Shown: positions 15,358 to 23,646 of the stretch, in pieces
Position numbering within the stretch: position 1 is the first letter of the stretch
How the letters are laid out: every line of letters starts with the position of its first letter
Assembly (NCBI GenBank): GCA_964574635.1
Contig: CAZNOG010000022.1
Span: 1 to 29,045, forward strand
Source of the DNA: CAZNOG01 sp964574635
GTDB lineage: Bacteria > Bacteroidota > Bacteroidia > Flavobacteriales_D > Cryomorphaceae
Reading direction: 5' to 3'
DNA length: 29,045 nt
The notes under the pieces: model-generated
Database searches by the model: none
The model's input: the letters and a program-made list of their open reading frames with translations, nothing else
Told to the model about the DNA's origin: nothing
Program-made: the position numbers and the translations under genes

Positions 15358-15392
15358 CCAACCCACAAAAACCCAAATCACCCCACCCCGCC
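15358..15392 (-). repeat. Short G-rich intergenic element, copy c
   Basis: Shares the CACAAAAACCC core and the CACCCCACCCCGCC tail with the element at 1473. On the minus strand four G-tracts (complement of 15362-15364, 15372-15374, 15381-15384, 15386-15389), loops 7, 6 and 1, form a canonical G-quadruplex motif. It lies 22 nt downstream of the penicillin-acylase stop, G-rich strand in sense. Confidence 0.8.
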
Positions 15393-15414
15393 TCGGCGCC
15401 TCTACATCCCTCTC

Positions 15415-17865
15415 TCAGAGTGCGGAAGCGCGAAGATGGAGCCTCTTGCCAGTGGATTTGATCTCTTCTTCGTTCATCATCATTTTACGGAAGCCTCCCT
15501 CGACGAAGGTTTGCGCCTGATCGTCGTAATGCGGACTCAAAACATTTCCCGAATTGCCGGTGGGCAATACCGAGATGGCGTTCTCGACGTCGGAGAAATC
15601 GATGATGATCCGCATGGCCGGGCCGTAGTGTGAAACGTACCGCCCCTCGCCGTTGAGGGTGAAACCGGAATTGTTGAGCGTGCCGATCCCGCCCGGGGCG
15701 GAAAAGGGTCCCACGTTGAAAAATCGGCCCACGAAGGGCTGCGTGCCGAACGGGTGTGGGTGCTCGATGGTATGAACCCGGTTCCACGTCCATTTCTCCA
15801 CCTTCCCGCCGAGATCGTCTTCCAATTCCTTTATGGCCTGCCGAAAAGCGCGCTTGAACACGGCCGACCGCGTTTCTTTTTCCCCGCCTGTCTTGACGTC
15901 GTCCCACCATTTGAAATCATCGCGCATCAAAAACACGGCATAACTGCGCGTGAGGAAGTGGCCGGAGCCAAGCAGGTGATCGAATACCGCGGTTCCCAAT
16001 TCGTCGACGAAGGTGTACCGAAGCACGTGGTACAACATTTTGTAGTGTATGGTGGGAGCCACGTCGTCGAGGTGGTGGCTTCCGTCCCAGTTCGCGAGGA
16101 TTTCCAACGCTTTGCGCGCGCTCTCTTCTCCTTCCGCCGAAGGACTCTCCACGAGGCGTGCGAATTCGTGGGCGATTCTGGCTTCGGTGGTGGAAACCAC
16201 GTCGAGGACGGTGTTTTGCATATCGGCCGTCGTGGCCGAGGAAAGCGGGCCGAGAAGTTCCGAGATGCGTTCGAAACGCGTGTCGGCGGCGTAATACCCG
16301 GGGTACAATCCGCCTTCTTCCTCCTTGTGCATTTGATTGGCGGAGTACACCAATCCGGAATCGGGATTGACGATTTGGGGATTATCGGCGAAGGGAAAAT
16401 GCTCGATGATCGCCAAGGTATCAACGTACCCCGGGGTGAACCGTTTGCCGTCGACGCCCGCCGGGCGCTTGATGATTTTTCCCGCGGCCCACAGGGCGAT
16501 GTTTCCTGCGGTATCTCCGTAATGCACGTTCAATCCCGGTGATCCGATGCGCGAAACCGCGGCTTGGAACTCCTCCAAATCGGCGGTGTTTTGCATGGTG
16601 AAAAACGCGGGGATCAAATCGGTTTCCACCTCGGTGTAATTCCAGTGCATGGAAACGGGCTCGCCGAAATCAAACGGCAAAAATCGATTGATGATCACTC
16701 CGTTGGAGGTCTTGTACACGGTGAAGGTGGTGTCGCCCCCGTCGAAACGCACGGTTTCCCGGAATTTTTCAACCGCCGCGGTCAACGTGTCGGAGACGAA
16801 AGTGGCCGAAGAATCGTCGGCGGCGAATTTTTCAGTGAAAAAATCGGCGTCGTCGTCCTCAAACATGGTCAAACCATAGGCGTGCCCCCTCGAGTGGCCC
16901 ACCAATGCGAAAGGAATGCCCGCCAAGAAATTGCCGTACAGGGAATGGTCCGGATATTCCAGATGCGCTTCGTACCACACGGCGGGTGCACCGTACTTGA
17001 TGTGGGTATCGTTTGCGAAGAGCACCTTTCCGGACCGGGTGCGGCCGGGTGCGAGCACCCAGGCGTTGCTCCCTTGCAGGCGAGGCACGGGGAAGTCGTC
17101 CGGAAGCGGATCCACGAAGAGGTCCTTCAATTCGGCCCGAGCGAGGGGCTCCCCCGCGTGGGCCGAGGCCGCCGAGCCGACGGCTACGGTGTCTCGGTGC
17201 AAATCGGCGTCGGGACCCGCCTTGTCCAATGCGTCGGAAATCACGTCGGCCATGTGGAATCCTACGAGGTACTCCGGGCCGAACCTCCGATCTACGTATT
17301 CCACCAAGGGATCGACGCGCAAAGCCTGTGAAAAACTGTAGGACATGTACCCCGCGATGGCGTAAATATCGGCCGGTGAAAAGGGCTCGGGCTCCAGACC
17401 CAAAACGGCGTACTCGATGGGCAGATCGCCTTGGGCGATAAAGTGATTCACGCCATCGAGGTAGGCAAGCACCACGGATTTCAATTCCGGCGGCAGGGAA
17501 TCGAAGTTTTCCGCTTCGTCTCGGGCTTTGCGATTCGTACCCAAGGTTCGAAAAAACATGTCGGTTTCGATGAAGTCCCGACCGAAAATTTCCGCCAAAC
17601 GACCTGCGCCCACACGTCGCATGAGCTCCATTTGAAAAATGCGGTCTTTGGCGTACACGTATCCGAACGCCCGGTACGCGTCTTCTTGGTTTTCGGCGTA
17701 GATGTGGGGTATGCCGTAGGCATCGTAGTAGACCTCCACTTCTGCGCGCAGTCCGGGAATGGATTCTTCCCCTTCGAGTTGTGGGCGCTTCAGCCACAGA
17801 AAAATCGCCCCTGCCACCACGACCGTCACAAGGATCAGCAGCAAGACCAACAGAAATCGCTTCAT
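15415..17865 (-). CDS. Penicillin acylase family protein
   Basis: An 816-residue Ntn hydrolase. An N-terminal transmembrane or signal segment (residues about 4-24) precedes the A-chain, with D-A-Y-G-I-P-H-I-Y-A (48-57), A-F-G-Y-V-Y-A-K-D-R-I-F-Q-M-E and R-R-V-G-A-G-R-L-A-E. The self-cleavage site is Q-G-S-N-A-W, so Ser266 should become the N-terminal nucleophile of the B-chain; V-L-A-P-G-R-T-R-S-G-K and A-N-D-T-H follow as in the family. The members hydrolyse amide bonds of N-acyl compounds such as beta-lactams, acyl-homoserine lactones or N-acyl amino acids; which one applies here is unknown. Export or membrane anchoring is likely. ATG at 17865 fits the hydrophobic start M-K-R-F-L-L. The gene has a well-formed own promoter and is divergent from the hydrolase-OsmC fusion. 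Confidence 0.94.
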   Translation of the reverse strand: MKRFLLVLLLILVTVVVAGAIFLWLKRPQLEGEESIPGLRAEVEVYYDAYGIPHIYAENQEDAYRAFGYVYAKDRIFQMELMRRVGAGRLAEIFGRDFIETDMFFRTLGTNRKARDEAENFDSLPPELKSVVLAYLDGVNHFIAQGDLPIEYAVLGLEPEPFSPADIYAIAGYMSYSFSQALRVDPLVEYVDRRFGPEYLVGFHMADVISDALDKAGPDADLHRDTVAVGSAASAHAGEPLARAELKDLFVDPLPDDFPVPRLQGSNAWVLAPGRTRSGKVLFANDTHIKYGAPAVWYEAHLEYPDHSLYGNFLAGIPFALVGHSRGHAYGLTMFEDDDADFFTEKFAADDSSATFVSDTLTAAVEKFRETVRFDGGDTTFTVYKTSNGVIINRFLPFDFGEPVSMHWNYTEVETDLIPAFFTMQNTADLEEFQAAVSRIGSPGLNVHYGDTAGNIALWAAGKIIKRPAGVDGKRFTPGYVDTLAIIEHFPFADNPQIVNPDSGLVYSANQMHKEEEGGLYPGYYAADTRFERISELLGPLSSATTADMQNTVLDVVSTTEARIAHEFARLVESPSAEGEESARKALEILANWDGSHHLDDVAPTIHYKMLYHVLRYTFVDELGTAVFDHLLGSGHFLTRSYAVFLMRDDFKWWDDVKTGGEKETRSAVFKRAFRQAIKELEDDLGGKVEKWTWNRVHTIEHPHPFGTQPFVGRFFNVGPFSAPGGIGTLNNSGFTLNGEGRYVSHYGPAMRIIIDFSDVENAISVLPTGNSGNVLSPHYDDQAQTFVEGGFRKMMMNEEEIKSTGKRLHLRASAL

Positions 17866-17893
17866 TCGCGGAAACTTTGCGGTTAGGTAGCTT

Positions 17894-17922
17894 CAAAGTT
17901 AATTTTATTCCCCAAGGGGCAA
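17894..17922 (-). promoter_or_regulatory. Promoter of the penicillin-acylase-family gene
   Basis: On the minus strand TTG at 17922-17920, an 18-nt spacer and TAACTTTG at 17901-17894 match the Bacteroidota promoter TTG-N17-23-TAnnTTTG, about 29 nt upstream of the ATG at 17865. A 10-bp perfect palindrome CCCCAAGGGG (17910-17919) fills half of the spacer and could bind a regulator. Confidence 0.6.
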
Positions 17923-17946
17923 TCACCACTTCCCGTTCCTTTGAAT

Positions 17947-17954
17947 TACCTTTG
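17947..17954 (+). promoter_or_regulatory. Candidate -7 box for the hydrolase-OsmC gene
   Basis: TACCTTTG is a full match to TAnnTTTG, 23 nt before the ATG at 17978, which is itself preceded by an A-rich stretch as is common in this phylum. The -33 TTG is not evident. The box is part of a direct repeat of CCTTTGAA with an 11-bp period (17938-17956). Confidence 0.5.
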
Positions 17955-17977
17955 AAAGACAATCAACCGCAAATAAA

Positions 17978-19186
17978 ATGGGAACAAAAACGGTGTCTTT
18001 TGGAAACGGGGAAGGTGCCACGGTGCACGGCCGATTGGAACTTCCACCCGGCGCTCCCCCGCTGAAGTTCGCAATCTTCTCTCACTGTTTCGTGTGCGCC
18101 GAAAACACGCGGGCCGCGACGCACATATCACGGCAACTGACGTTGGAAGGCTTCGGGGTCTTGCACATGGATTTCACCGGGTTGGAAGAAAGCGAAAGGC
18201 CGGAGCGAAAGGGCACATTCACCTCCACCCTGTCGGATATCCGCGGTGCCGCCCGTTTTTTGGAAGCGCAGTACACCGCCCCGTCCCTGATGGTCGGGCA
18301 TTCCATCGGCGGAACGGCCATTCTTCACCTCGCCCATGAATTGGACTACGTCAAAGCCATCGCGCTGATCGGAGCCCCTGCCGACGTCTCCGACGTCCTT
18401 GCGCTGGTGAAGAAGCGCGCCTCTGAAGCCGTGGAAGGAAGAAGGGAAATCCACATCGGCGGGAAAAGCTTTTGGATCGGGGAGGAATTCATCGGCGATC
18501 TGCAGGGGCGGGACCCCGGAAAATCGATCGAACGCCTCAACAAGGCTCTCCTGCTGTTGCACAGCCCCCAAGACCTCATGGTTCCCATAGAAAACGCGGC
18601 CACGCTGTACAAATCGGCCCGCCATTCCAAGAGTTTCATATCCCTCGACGGCGCCGACCACCTGCTCACGAATAAGGAGGATACGGTGTACGCCGCGCAG
18701 GTCATATCCGCTTGGGCCGCGCGATACATTCCCGCCGGCCGTCCCAAAATCCAAACCGATTCCGACATCGCGGTACAATTGGGCACCGATCGGTACACCG
18801 CCGAAGTCGTGGCCGGCGATCACGGTTTTCTGGCCGACGAACCCGAGAGCATGGGCGGCAACGGCTTGGGACCCTCTCCCTACGAACTTCTCAGCGCGGC
18901 CTTGGGCACCTGCACCGCCATGACCATGCGCATGTACGCCGACCGCAAGGAATGGCCCATGGACAGGGTGACCGTGCACGTGAGCCACGAGAAGCAACAC
19001 GCGGTCGACAGCTCCCACCCCGAGCAGAAGCGCAGCCGCATCGACGTGTTCACCCGAAAGCTGGATATCGAAGGGAACCTGGACGAAGATCAAATAAAAC
19101 GCCTCGTCCATATCGCCGATCGATGCCCCGTGCACCGCACCTTGACCAATTCGGAAATCCGCATCGACACGGAGGTGATCGAATAG
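17978..19186 (+). CDS. Bifunctional alpha/beta-hydrolase / OsmC fusion protein
   Basis: A 402-residue two-domain protein. Residues 1-250 are an alpha/beta hydrolase: the nucleophile elbow G-H-S-I-G-G has Ser109, with likely acid Asp199 (S-P-Q-D) and base His228 (G-A-D-H). Residues about 260-402 are an OsmC/Ohr-type peroxidase domain with Cys312 (G-T-C-T-A-M-T) and Cys383 (D-R-C-P-V-H-R-T), both redox cysteines kept. OsmC proteins reduce organic hydroperoxides with thiol partners. This fusion order is a recognised family; a plausible but unproved idea is that the esterase and peroxidase halves handle oxidised esters. No signal peptide, so cytoplasmic. It is convergent with the SulP gene, with a G-rich element starting right after its stop. 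Confidence 0.93.
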   Translation: MGTKTVSFGNGEGATVHGRLELPPGAPPLKFAIFSHCFVCAENTRAATHISRQLTLEGFGVLHMDFTGLEESERPERKGTFTSTLSDIRGAARFLEAQYTAPSLMVGHSIGGTAILHLAHELDYVKAIALIGAPADVSDVLALVKKRASEAVEGRREIHIGGKSFWIGEEFIGDLQGRDPGKSIERLNKALLLLHSPQDLMVPIENAATLYKSARHSKSFISLDGADHLLTNKEDTVYAAQVISAWAARYIPAGRPKIQTDSDIAVQLGTDRYTAEVVAGDHGFLADEPESMGGNGLGPSPYELLSAALGTCTAMTMRMYADRKEWPMDRVTVHVSHEKQHAVDSSHPEQKRSRIDVFTRKLDIEGNLDEDQIKRLVHIADRCPVHRTLTNSEIRIDTEVIE

Positions 19187-19213
19187 GGTGTGTGGGTTTT
19201 TGTGGGTGTGACG
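19187..19213 (+). repeat. Short G-rich intergenic element, copy d
   Basis: Begins at the first base after the TAG of the hydrolase-OsmC gene. The plus strand is the G-rich one (GGTGTGTGGGTTTTTGTGGG), i.e. sense to the upstream gene. Three GGG tracts are present if the G of the stop codon is counted, one short of a quadruplex. It lies between convergent genes. Confidence 0.75.
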
Positions 19214-19239
19214 TCCCGAGGACATCCTCCTTAAAAACT

Positions 19240-20946
19240 CTAATTCTTCTTTATGTGGCCGGGGCGCTTTCCTCCTGCTCCGCCTTCGTTTTCCACTTCG
19301 GATTTCACCCATTGGAGCGCATCGTCGAAATGGCCGAATACCATTCCCTCGTCGATGAGGTCAAACACGAAATTCGCTTGCATGTCCCTGCGCAAGTCTT
19401 CGGAAACACCCGACAAAACGACAATGATTCCCTTGTCGTTGAATACTTTGATGATTTCTTTCAACCTCAGGTACCCGGTGGTGTCGATGAAGGGCACGTA
19501 CCTCATGCGGATGATGATGTACTCCGGCCGGACGTTCGTATCGAAAATGGTGTCCTGAAATTGCTGTGCCGCGCCGAAGAACAAGGGGCCGTTGACTTCG
19601 AAGAGCACCACCTTGTCGGATGGATAGTCGTAGCCGCCGTTAATGATCTCCTCGGGGCGGTCCACCTCGTCGAAGAGGTTTTTTTGTTTGACGCTCAGCG
19701 ATTCGCTCATTCGCTTCATCAGCAAGAATCCGGAGAGCACCAACCCCACCTCGATGGCGATGACCAAGTCGAAAATCACCGTCAGGAAAAACGTGGTCAG
19801 CAGAATGAGGATATCGGCGTTGCGGCTTTTGAGAATGGATTTGAATTGCCTCCATTCGCTCATGTTGTAGGCCACGACCACGAGCACACCGGCGAGGCAA
19901 CTCAGAGGGATCAATTTGGCGTACGGTCCGAAAACCACGAGGATGATCAGCAACACGATGGCGTGGGTAATTCCCGCTACGGGCGTCCTTCCGCCGTTCT
20001 TCACGTTGGTGGCGGTGCGCGCGATGGCGCCGGTGGCGGGGATACCGCCGAAAATTCCCGACAGAACGTTGGCGCCCCCTTGGGCCACCAGTTCCATGTT
20101 GGACCTGTGTCTTCCCCCGATCATCCCGTCGGCGACCACAGCCGAAAGCAGTGATTCGATGGCACCGAGCAGGGCAATGGCTACGGCGGGTTGAATAAGT
20201 GACTGGATCTTGGCGAGATCGAATTCGGGAAATGCCGGGATGGAGATGGTGTTGGGCAAATCGCCGTACACGCTGCCGATGGTGGCCACGGGAAATTCGA
20301 ACAGCCAGGTCAGCAAGCCGAAAAACAAAATGGCGATGAGGGAACCGGGTATCAACTTGATGAACCGGTGGGAATAAACCGTCATCAACACCGTAGTCAA
20401 TCCGATGCCCAAGGCGTACGGATTGATTTGGTCGAACTCACGGAAGTACACCTGCCACTTTCCGATGAAATCCGCCGGCACGTCGCGAATTTCAAGTCCG
20501 AGGAAATCGTTGATCTGGGAAGAGAAGATGATGACCGCAATACCTGCGGTAAAACCGACGATGAGGGGATACGGGACGAACTTGAGGTAATTGCCCAAGC
20601 GCGCCAACCCGAATCCGATCATGAAAATCCCCGCCATGACGGTGGCGATGATGAGACCGTCCATGCCATGCTCCGTCACCGTACTGAACACCAGCACGAT
20701 AAAGGCGCCCGTCGGGCCGCCGATCTGCACCCTGCTCCCGCCGAAGATGGAGATGGTCAACCCCGCCACGACCGCGGTAACCAGACCGATTTCCGGGGAA
20801 ACGCCCGAAGCGATGGCGAAGGCGATGGCCAACGGCAACGCGACGATCCCGACGATGATACCGGCAAAGATGTCTTTCACCAGCACCTTCCTCGGGATGC
20901 CCTCTTTCAACAATGAAAAGAACTTCGGTACGAATTCCTTGCTCAT
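19240..20946 (-). CDS. SulP-family inorganic anion transporter with STAS domain
   Basis: A 568-residue member of the SLC26/SulP family. The N-terminal two thirds hold 12-14 hydrophobic segments with the family blocks A-L-P-L-A-I-A-F-A-I-A-S-G, I-G-G-P-T-G-A-F, and G-A-I-E-S-L-L-S-A-V-V-A-D. The C-terminal part (about 430-545) is a STAS domain with the nucleotide-loop-like V-P-F-I-D-T-T-G; the Thr pair there is in the position phosphorylated in SpoIIAA-type proteins, though this is not known for SulP. Substrates of the family include sulfate, bicarbonate and dicarboxylates; the sequence does not decide between them. Inner-membrane protein. It follows the baeRF gene on the same strand after a 163-nt gap that contains a strong hairpin. 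Confidence 0.94.
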   Translation of the reverse strand: MSKEFVPKFFSLLKEGIPRKVLVKDIFAGIIVGIVALPLAIAFAIASGVSPEIGLVTAVVAGLTISIFGGSRVQIGGPTGAFIVLVFSTVTEHGMDGLIIATVMAGIFMIGFGLARLGNYLKFVPYPLIVGFTAGIAVIIFSSQINDFLGLEIRDVPADFIGKWQVYFREFDQINPYALGIGLTTVLMTVYSHRFIKLIPGSLIAILFFGLLTWLFEFPVATIGSVYGDLPNTISIPAFPEFDLAKIQSLIQPAVAIALLGAIESLLSAVVADGMIGGRHRSNMELVAQGGANVLSGIFGGIPATGAIARTATNVKNGGRTPVAGITHAIVLLIILVVFGPYAKLIPLSCLAGVLVVVAYNMSEWRQFKSILKSRNADILILLTTFFLTVIFDLVIAIEVGLVLSGFLLMKRMSESLSVKQKNLFDEVDRPEEIINGGYDYPSDKVVLFEVNGPLFFGAAQQFQDTIFDTNVRPEYIIIRMRYVPFIDTTGYLRLKEIIKVFNDKGIIVVLSGVSEDLRRDMQANFVFDLIDEGMVFGHFDDALQWVKSEVENEGGAGGKRPGHIKKN

Positions 20947-21042
20947 GACATGGTTGTTGGTCGGATTTTCGCCGGGCCCTCGGGATGGAAATCCCTACCC
21001 ACGGGTAACGATTGCTTTCCCACGAAGATAAACCAAAGCCGG

Positions 21043-21077
21043 AACCGCGAAATAATCCCACCGGGATTTTCGCGGTT
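21043..21077 (-). terminator. Long hairpin between baeRF gene and SulP gene
   Basis: AACCGCGAAA (21043-21052) pairs with TTTCGCGGTT (21068-21077), and inside it ATCCC/GGGAT close on a 3-nt loop with a 2-nt bulge. It lies 33 nt downstream of the baeRF stop. No T-run follows on the minus strand, so it may be a transcript-end stabiliser or attenuator rather than an intrinsic terminator. Confidence 0.5.
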
Positions 21078-21109
21078 AAAACTCTCGGCAATACAAAGGG
21101 TTTCGGGAA

Positions 21110-22183
21110 TCAGTACCGGGTGGTGGCGCCCAAACCGTTGAACTTGTCGAGTTCGCCTTTGGGCAGAAACACCACGTCGCCACCGAACCTCAAGTTCTCT
21201 TCGATCATTTCGTCGTAGATGTCGTCGACCACTCCGGGGTCTTCTCGCCGATCTTCCGAGACGTAGCGAATCAAACCGTTTTCGATGACCGCCGGTTGAA
21301 AGCGCCCTCTTTCGACGAAGAGGGTTTCCACCCTGCCCTCTTTTATGGATCGCCAAATGTCGTTGGTATCGCTCAGGAATCGGTTCGCACCCACCGCGCG
21401 CTTCAATTCATCGGCGCGGCTGCGCATGGTTTTCTTACGGAATTCCCGCACGAGCTCCCACGCGTCGGCGACGATTTTGCGGACGTCGTCGTCGGATCCG
21501 TCGCGGTTGAGGTTGGTGTCGTAGAACCCCCGTTTGTCATCGGCCACCTCCATGTAGGCGTGGAAGTTTTCATCCGTGGCGCAGACGAGGATGGGAATTC
21601 TCCGGTCGCTTCGGACCTTGTTCACTTCCTTGTCGACGTTGTTGAAGAACTCTTTCAACAGCGTGGTCTGCTTGATCGCGTCGGGTTGGTTCATCCGGTT
21701 CGCCTCTTCCATGTAAGGATTTTCCATGGGGAAAGGCGGTCCCGCTTCTGCCAGCACCCCGTCGTTCAACGCCTCGACCAGGTGGGCCCGTTTTCGGGTC
21801 AATATCAGAACGTGGTAATTGCTTTCCTGGTGAATGGCGCGGATCAAGTCGCGCGTGGCGAAGGTGCGGTCGATCACCACGCGGTCGACCACGGGGATGG
21901 CGAGACGGTAAAATTCCGCGATGTCTTCATTCGCGAAAAGGATGAGGCTGTCGAGGTTGTACGTATGGTCGATTTCCGCGGCCATCTTCTCGAGTTTTTC
22001 GACCAGGCGGTCGGCGCTTTGCTTGTCGAGTTCCTCTCGGAGTCTGGACTCGGCTTCCCGAATCAGGTTTTTGAGTTGAATGGGGTCCTTCTTGTTGTCG
22101 GGACCGGTGCGATGAGTGTTCAGGATGATCGTCACGCAGTGGTCGGCGACGATGTTTTTCAGTTTTTTCAGGGATGTGTTCAT
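21110..22183 (-). CDS. Bacterial eRF1-like (baeRF) protein, possible ribosome hibernation factor
   Basis: A 357-residue protein of the bacterial archaeo-eukaryotic-release-factor-like group. Typical features are the N-terminal strand and loop V-T-I-I-L-N-T-H-R-T-G-P followed by D-P-I-Q-L-K-N-L-I-R-E-A-E, the middle domain with Y-H-V-L-I-L-T-R-K-R-A-H-L-V-E-A, and the C-terminal L7Ae-like domain starting G-R-V-E-T-L-F-V-E and ending G-G-D-V-V-F-L-P-K-G-E-L and A-T-T-R-Y. No G-G-Q release motif is present, so it should not terminate translation. One member of this wider group, Balon, binds the ribosomal A site in dormancy; whether this protein does the same is inference. The ATG at 22183 is clear. 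The upstream region carries inverted repeats. Confidence 0.8.
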   Translation of the reverse strand: MNTSLKKLKNIVADHCVTIILNTHRTGPDNKKDPIQLKNLIREAESRLREELDKQSADRLVEKLEKMAAEIDHTYNLDSLILFANEDIAEFYRLAIPVVDRVVIDRTFATRDLIRAIHQESNYHVLILTRKRAHLVEALNDGVLAEAGPPFPMENPYMEEANRMNQPDAIKQTTLLKEFFNNVDKEVNKVRSDRRIPILVCATDENFHAYMEVADDKRGFYDTNLNRDGSDDDVRKIVADAWELVREFRKKTMRSRADELKRAVGANRFLSDTNDIWRSIKEGRVETLFVERGRFQPAVIENGLIRYVSEDRREDPGVVDDIYDEMIEENLRFGGDVVFLPKGELDKFNGLGATTRY

Positions 22184-22485
22184 ATCGACAAAATTTTAAG
22201 TTTTGTCCGGTGCACGACCTTCAATCATCGGCGATTGTACGCGCCGTGACCGGTGCATCAAGATACGAAATTTTGTCGTGACGAAGGACTGATCACCGCC
22301 TCGAAACGCGGTAAACAGGCAGTTTTAACCATTCTTTGGAAGTGATGGCAGGGAGGGCTTCCCGGTTAACGTCCGAGAAGAGCAAAACCTTGATCGTGCC
22401 CGGAAATTCGGGTGGGAGACGCCACACCCACAAATTCCCAAAACACCTGCCGCACGCCCTACCGACCGACGGAGGAGGGAAGGGT
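22184..22485. other. Intergenic region upstream of the baeRF gene
   Basis: No convincing gene. Next to the baeRF start, 22186-22196 (CGACAAAATTT) and 22268-22278 form a perfect 11-bp inverted repeat with a 71-nt spacer, a smaller near-palindrome spans 22188-22206, and CCGGTGCA is directly repeated at 22207 and 22250. The region also holds G-rich element e at 22418-22450. The inverted repeats are candidate regulator sites for the baeRF gene. No complete promoter consensus was found. Confidence 0.5.
22418..22450 (-). repeat. Short G-rich intergenic element, copy e
   Basis: Carries GCCACACCCACAAATTCCC on the plus strand; the G-rich strand is sense to the tryptophan dioxygenase gene, whose stop lies 35 nt upstream on that strand. 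Only two clear G-tracts, so no quadruplex is predicted. Confidence 0.75.
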
Positions 22486-23523
22486 TCAGCGTCCGAATCC
22501 GAGTTTTGCCTTCAGCGCGTCGTCCAGAACGGGCAAATCGCGTCGTGGCAATTGCAAGCCGTTGAGGAGGGTGATTTCGGTGAAAATGTAGTGCTTGTCG
22601 AGGGCGCCTTTGAGGTAGGACCGCCCGGTGGATTTTCCCGTGCCCGCACGGGTACCGATCATTCTGGACACCATGTTGATGTGTCGGGTGCGCCACGTGG
22701 CCATCATCTCGTCGATGTCTTGCAGGGCCACCAACAACTCGGCCGGCATGTGCAGGATGGGGTAGCCGCTGTAGAGCATGATGAACAGGGCCGCGCGCGA
22801 CGCTTTGGGCGACAGGCGCCTTTTCGGGTCGTCGTCGATTCCGAACAAAGTGCGGTCGAAGAGGTCCATGTTGCCCGCTTCGATGTCGAGCAAGGTGGAC
22901 TTGTACGCTTCGCGGTAGGCTTTCCAGAAGGGGTGCTCTTGGATCGGCGCGTCGGGGCGCGCTCCGGGCCAAAATGTCGGTTCGAAATACGGCATGCGCT
23001 CCAGCCACAGGTTCACCAAATCGAGCAAGTTGGGGTCTCGCTCCCGGGCTTTTACGCGCTCCACGTCTTCGGGCCGCAACTGCGACACGTAATATTCCCG
23101 ACCGTGGCGATCGTCGAAATGAAGACCCAATTTGGCTTCCAATTCCTTCCACTGTATGCTCTGGAATCCGCTGGCGGGGCGGAGCAAGTCGCGAAAATCG
23201 AGGAAATCCAGAGACGTCATGGTCTCGAGGATGGTGATTTGATCCACCAAAAGCCGAAGTATGCGGATGATGCGTCCGCCTCGGCGCACAACGGTTTGCA
23301 TGGTGGGCTCGTTGTCGTTGATGGCCGGACGGGCCAACAGGTCGAGGATGCTGTTGAGTTCGTACAGCACTTGTTTAAACCACAACTCGTAGGCTTGGTG
23401 AGTGACGATGAAAAGCATTTCGTCGTGACCTTCCACACCGGCCTTCTCGCTCTCCAACTCCTGCGCTCCCAGGATTTTATCCAATTGCAGGTAGTCTTTG
23501 TAATACACCTCTTTTCGGGACAT
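22486..23523 (-). CDS. kynA: Tryptophan 2,3-dioxygenase
   Basis: A 345-residue haem enzyme that opens the indole ring of L-tryptophan with O2 to give N-formylkynurenine, the first step of the kynurenine route. The N-terminal active-site block H-D-E-M-L-F-I-V-T-H-Q-A-Y-E-L-W-F-K supplies Phe38 and His42 (counterparts of Phe51/His55 in the Xanthomonas enzyme). L-D-F-R-D-L-L-R-P-A-S-G-F-Q-S supplies Arg111, W-R-T-R-H the proximal haem ligand His281, and G-T-G-K-S-T-G the substrate-binding Thr295. The length exceeds the shorter bacterial enzymes owing to an insert around 150-250, as in eukaryote-like members. No other kynurenine gene is in the window. It lies 123 nt downstream of the HTHP gene on the same strand. 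Confidence 0.96.
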   Translation of the reverse strand: MSRKEVYYKDYLQLDKILGAQELESEKAGVEGHDEMLFIVTHQAYELWFKQVLYELNSILDLLARPAINDNEPTMQTVVRRGGRIIRILRLLVDQITILETMTSLDFLDFRDLLRPASGFQSIQWKELEAKLGLHFDDRHGREYYVSQLRPEDVERVKARERDPNLLDLVNLWLERMPYFEPTFWPGARPDAPIQEHPFWKAYREAYKSTLLDIEAGNMDLFDRTLFGIDDDPKRRLSPKASRAALFIMLYSGYPILHMPAELLVALQDIDEMMATWRTRHINMVSRMIGTRAGTGKSTGRSYLKGALDKHYIFTEITLLNGLQLPRRDLPVLDDALKAKLGFGR

Positions 23524-23614
23524 AATGGTCTTTTATTTGGGCTCGCAATGTAGGAAAAAACTGAACAATCCTCGGGGAAAACGCCCCGTTCGGAACGCAT
23601 ATTTCGGATAAGGA

Positions 23615-23632
23615 ATCGGCGTGAACGCCGAT
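23615..23632 (-). terminator. Perfect hairpin after the HTHP gene
   Basis: ATCGGCG and CGCCGAT form a 7-bp stem with a 4-nt loop, 14 nt after the HTHP stop. It is not followed by a T-run, so it may be a processing or stability hairpin between the two haem-protein genes. Confidence 0.4.
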
Positions 23633-23646
23633 ACGAACGAAAGAGC

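Noticed and set aside
22325..22440. Minus-strand reading with protein-like content (P-G-T-I-K-V-L-L-F-S-D-V-N ... E-W-L-K-L)
   Set aside because: Only about 40 codons, no start codon, runs into the G-rich repeat upstream, no family recognised. Could be a relic of a gene but is not supported.
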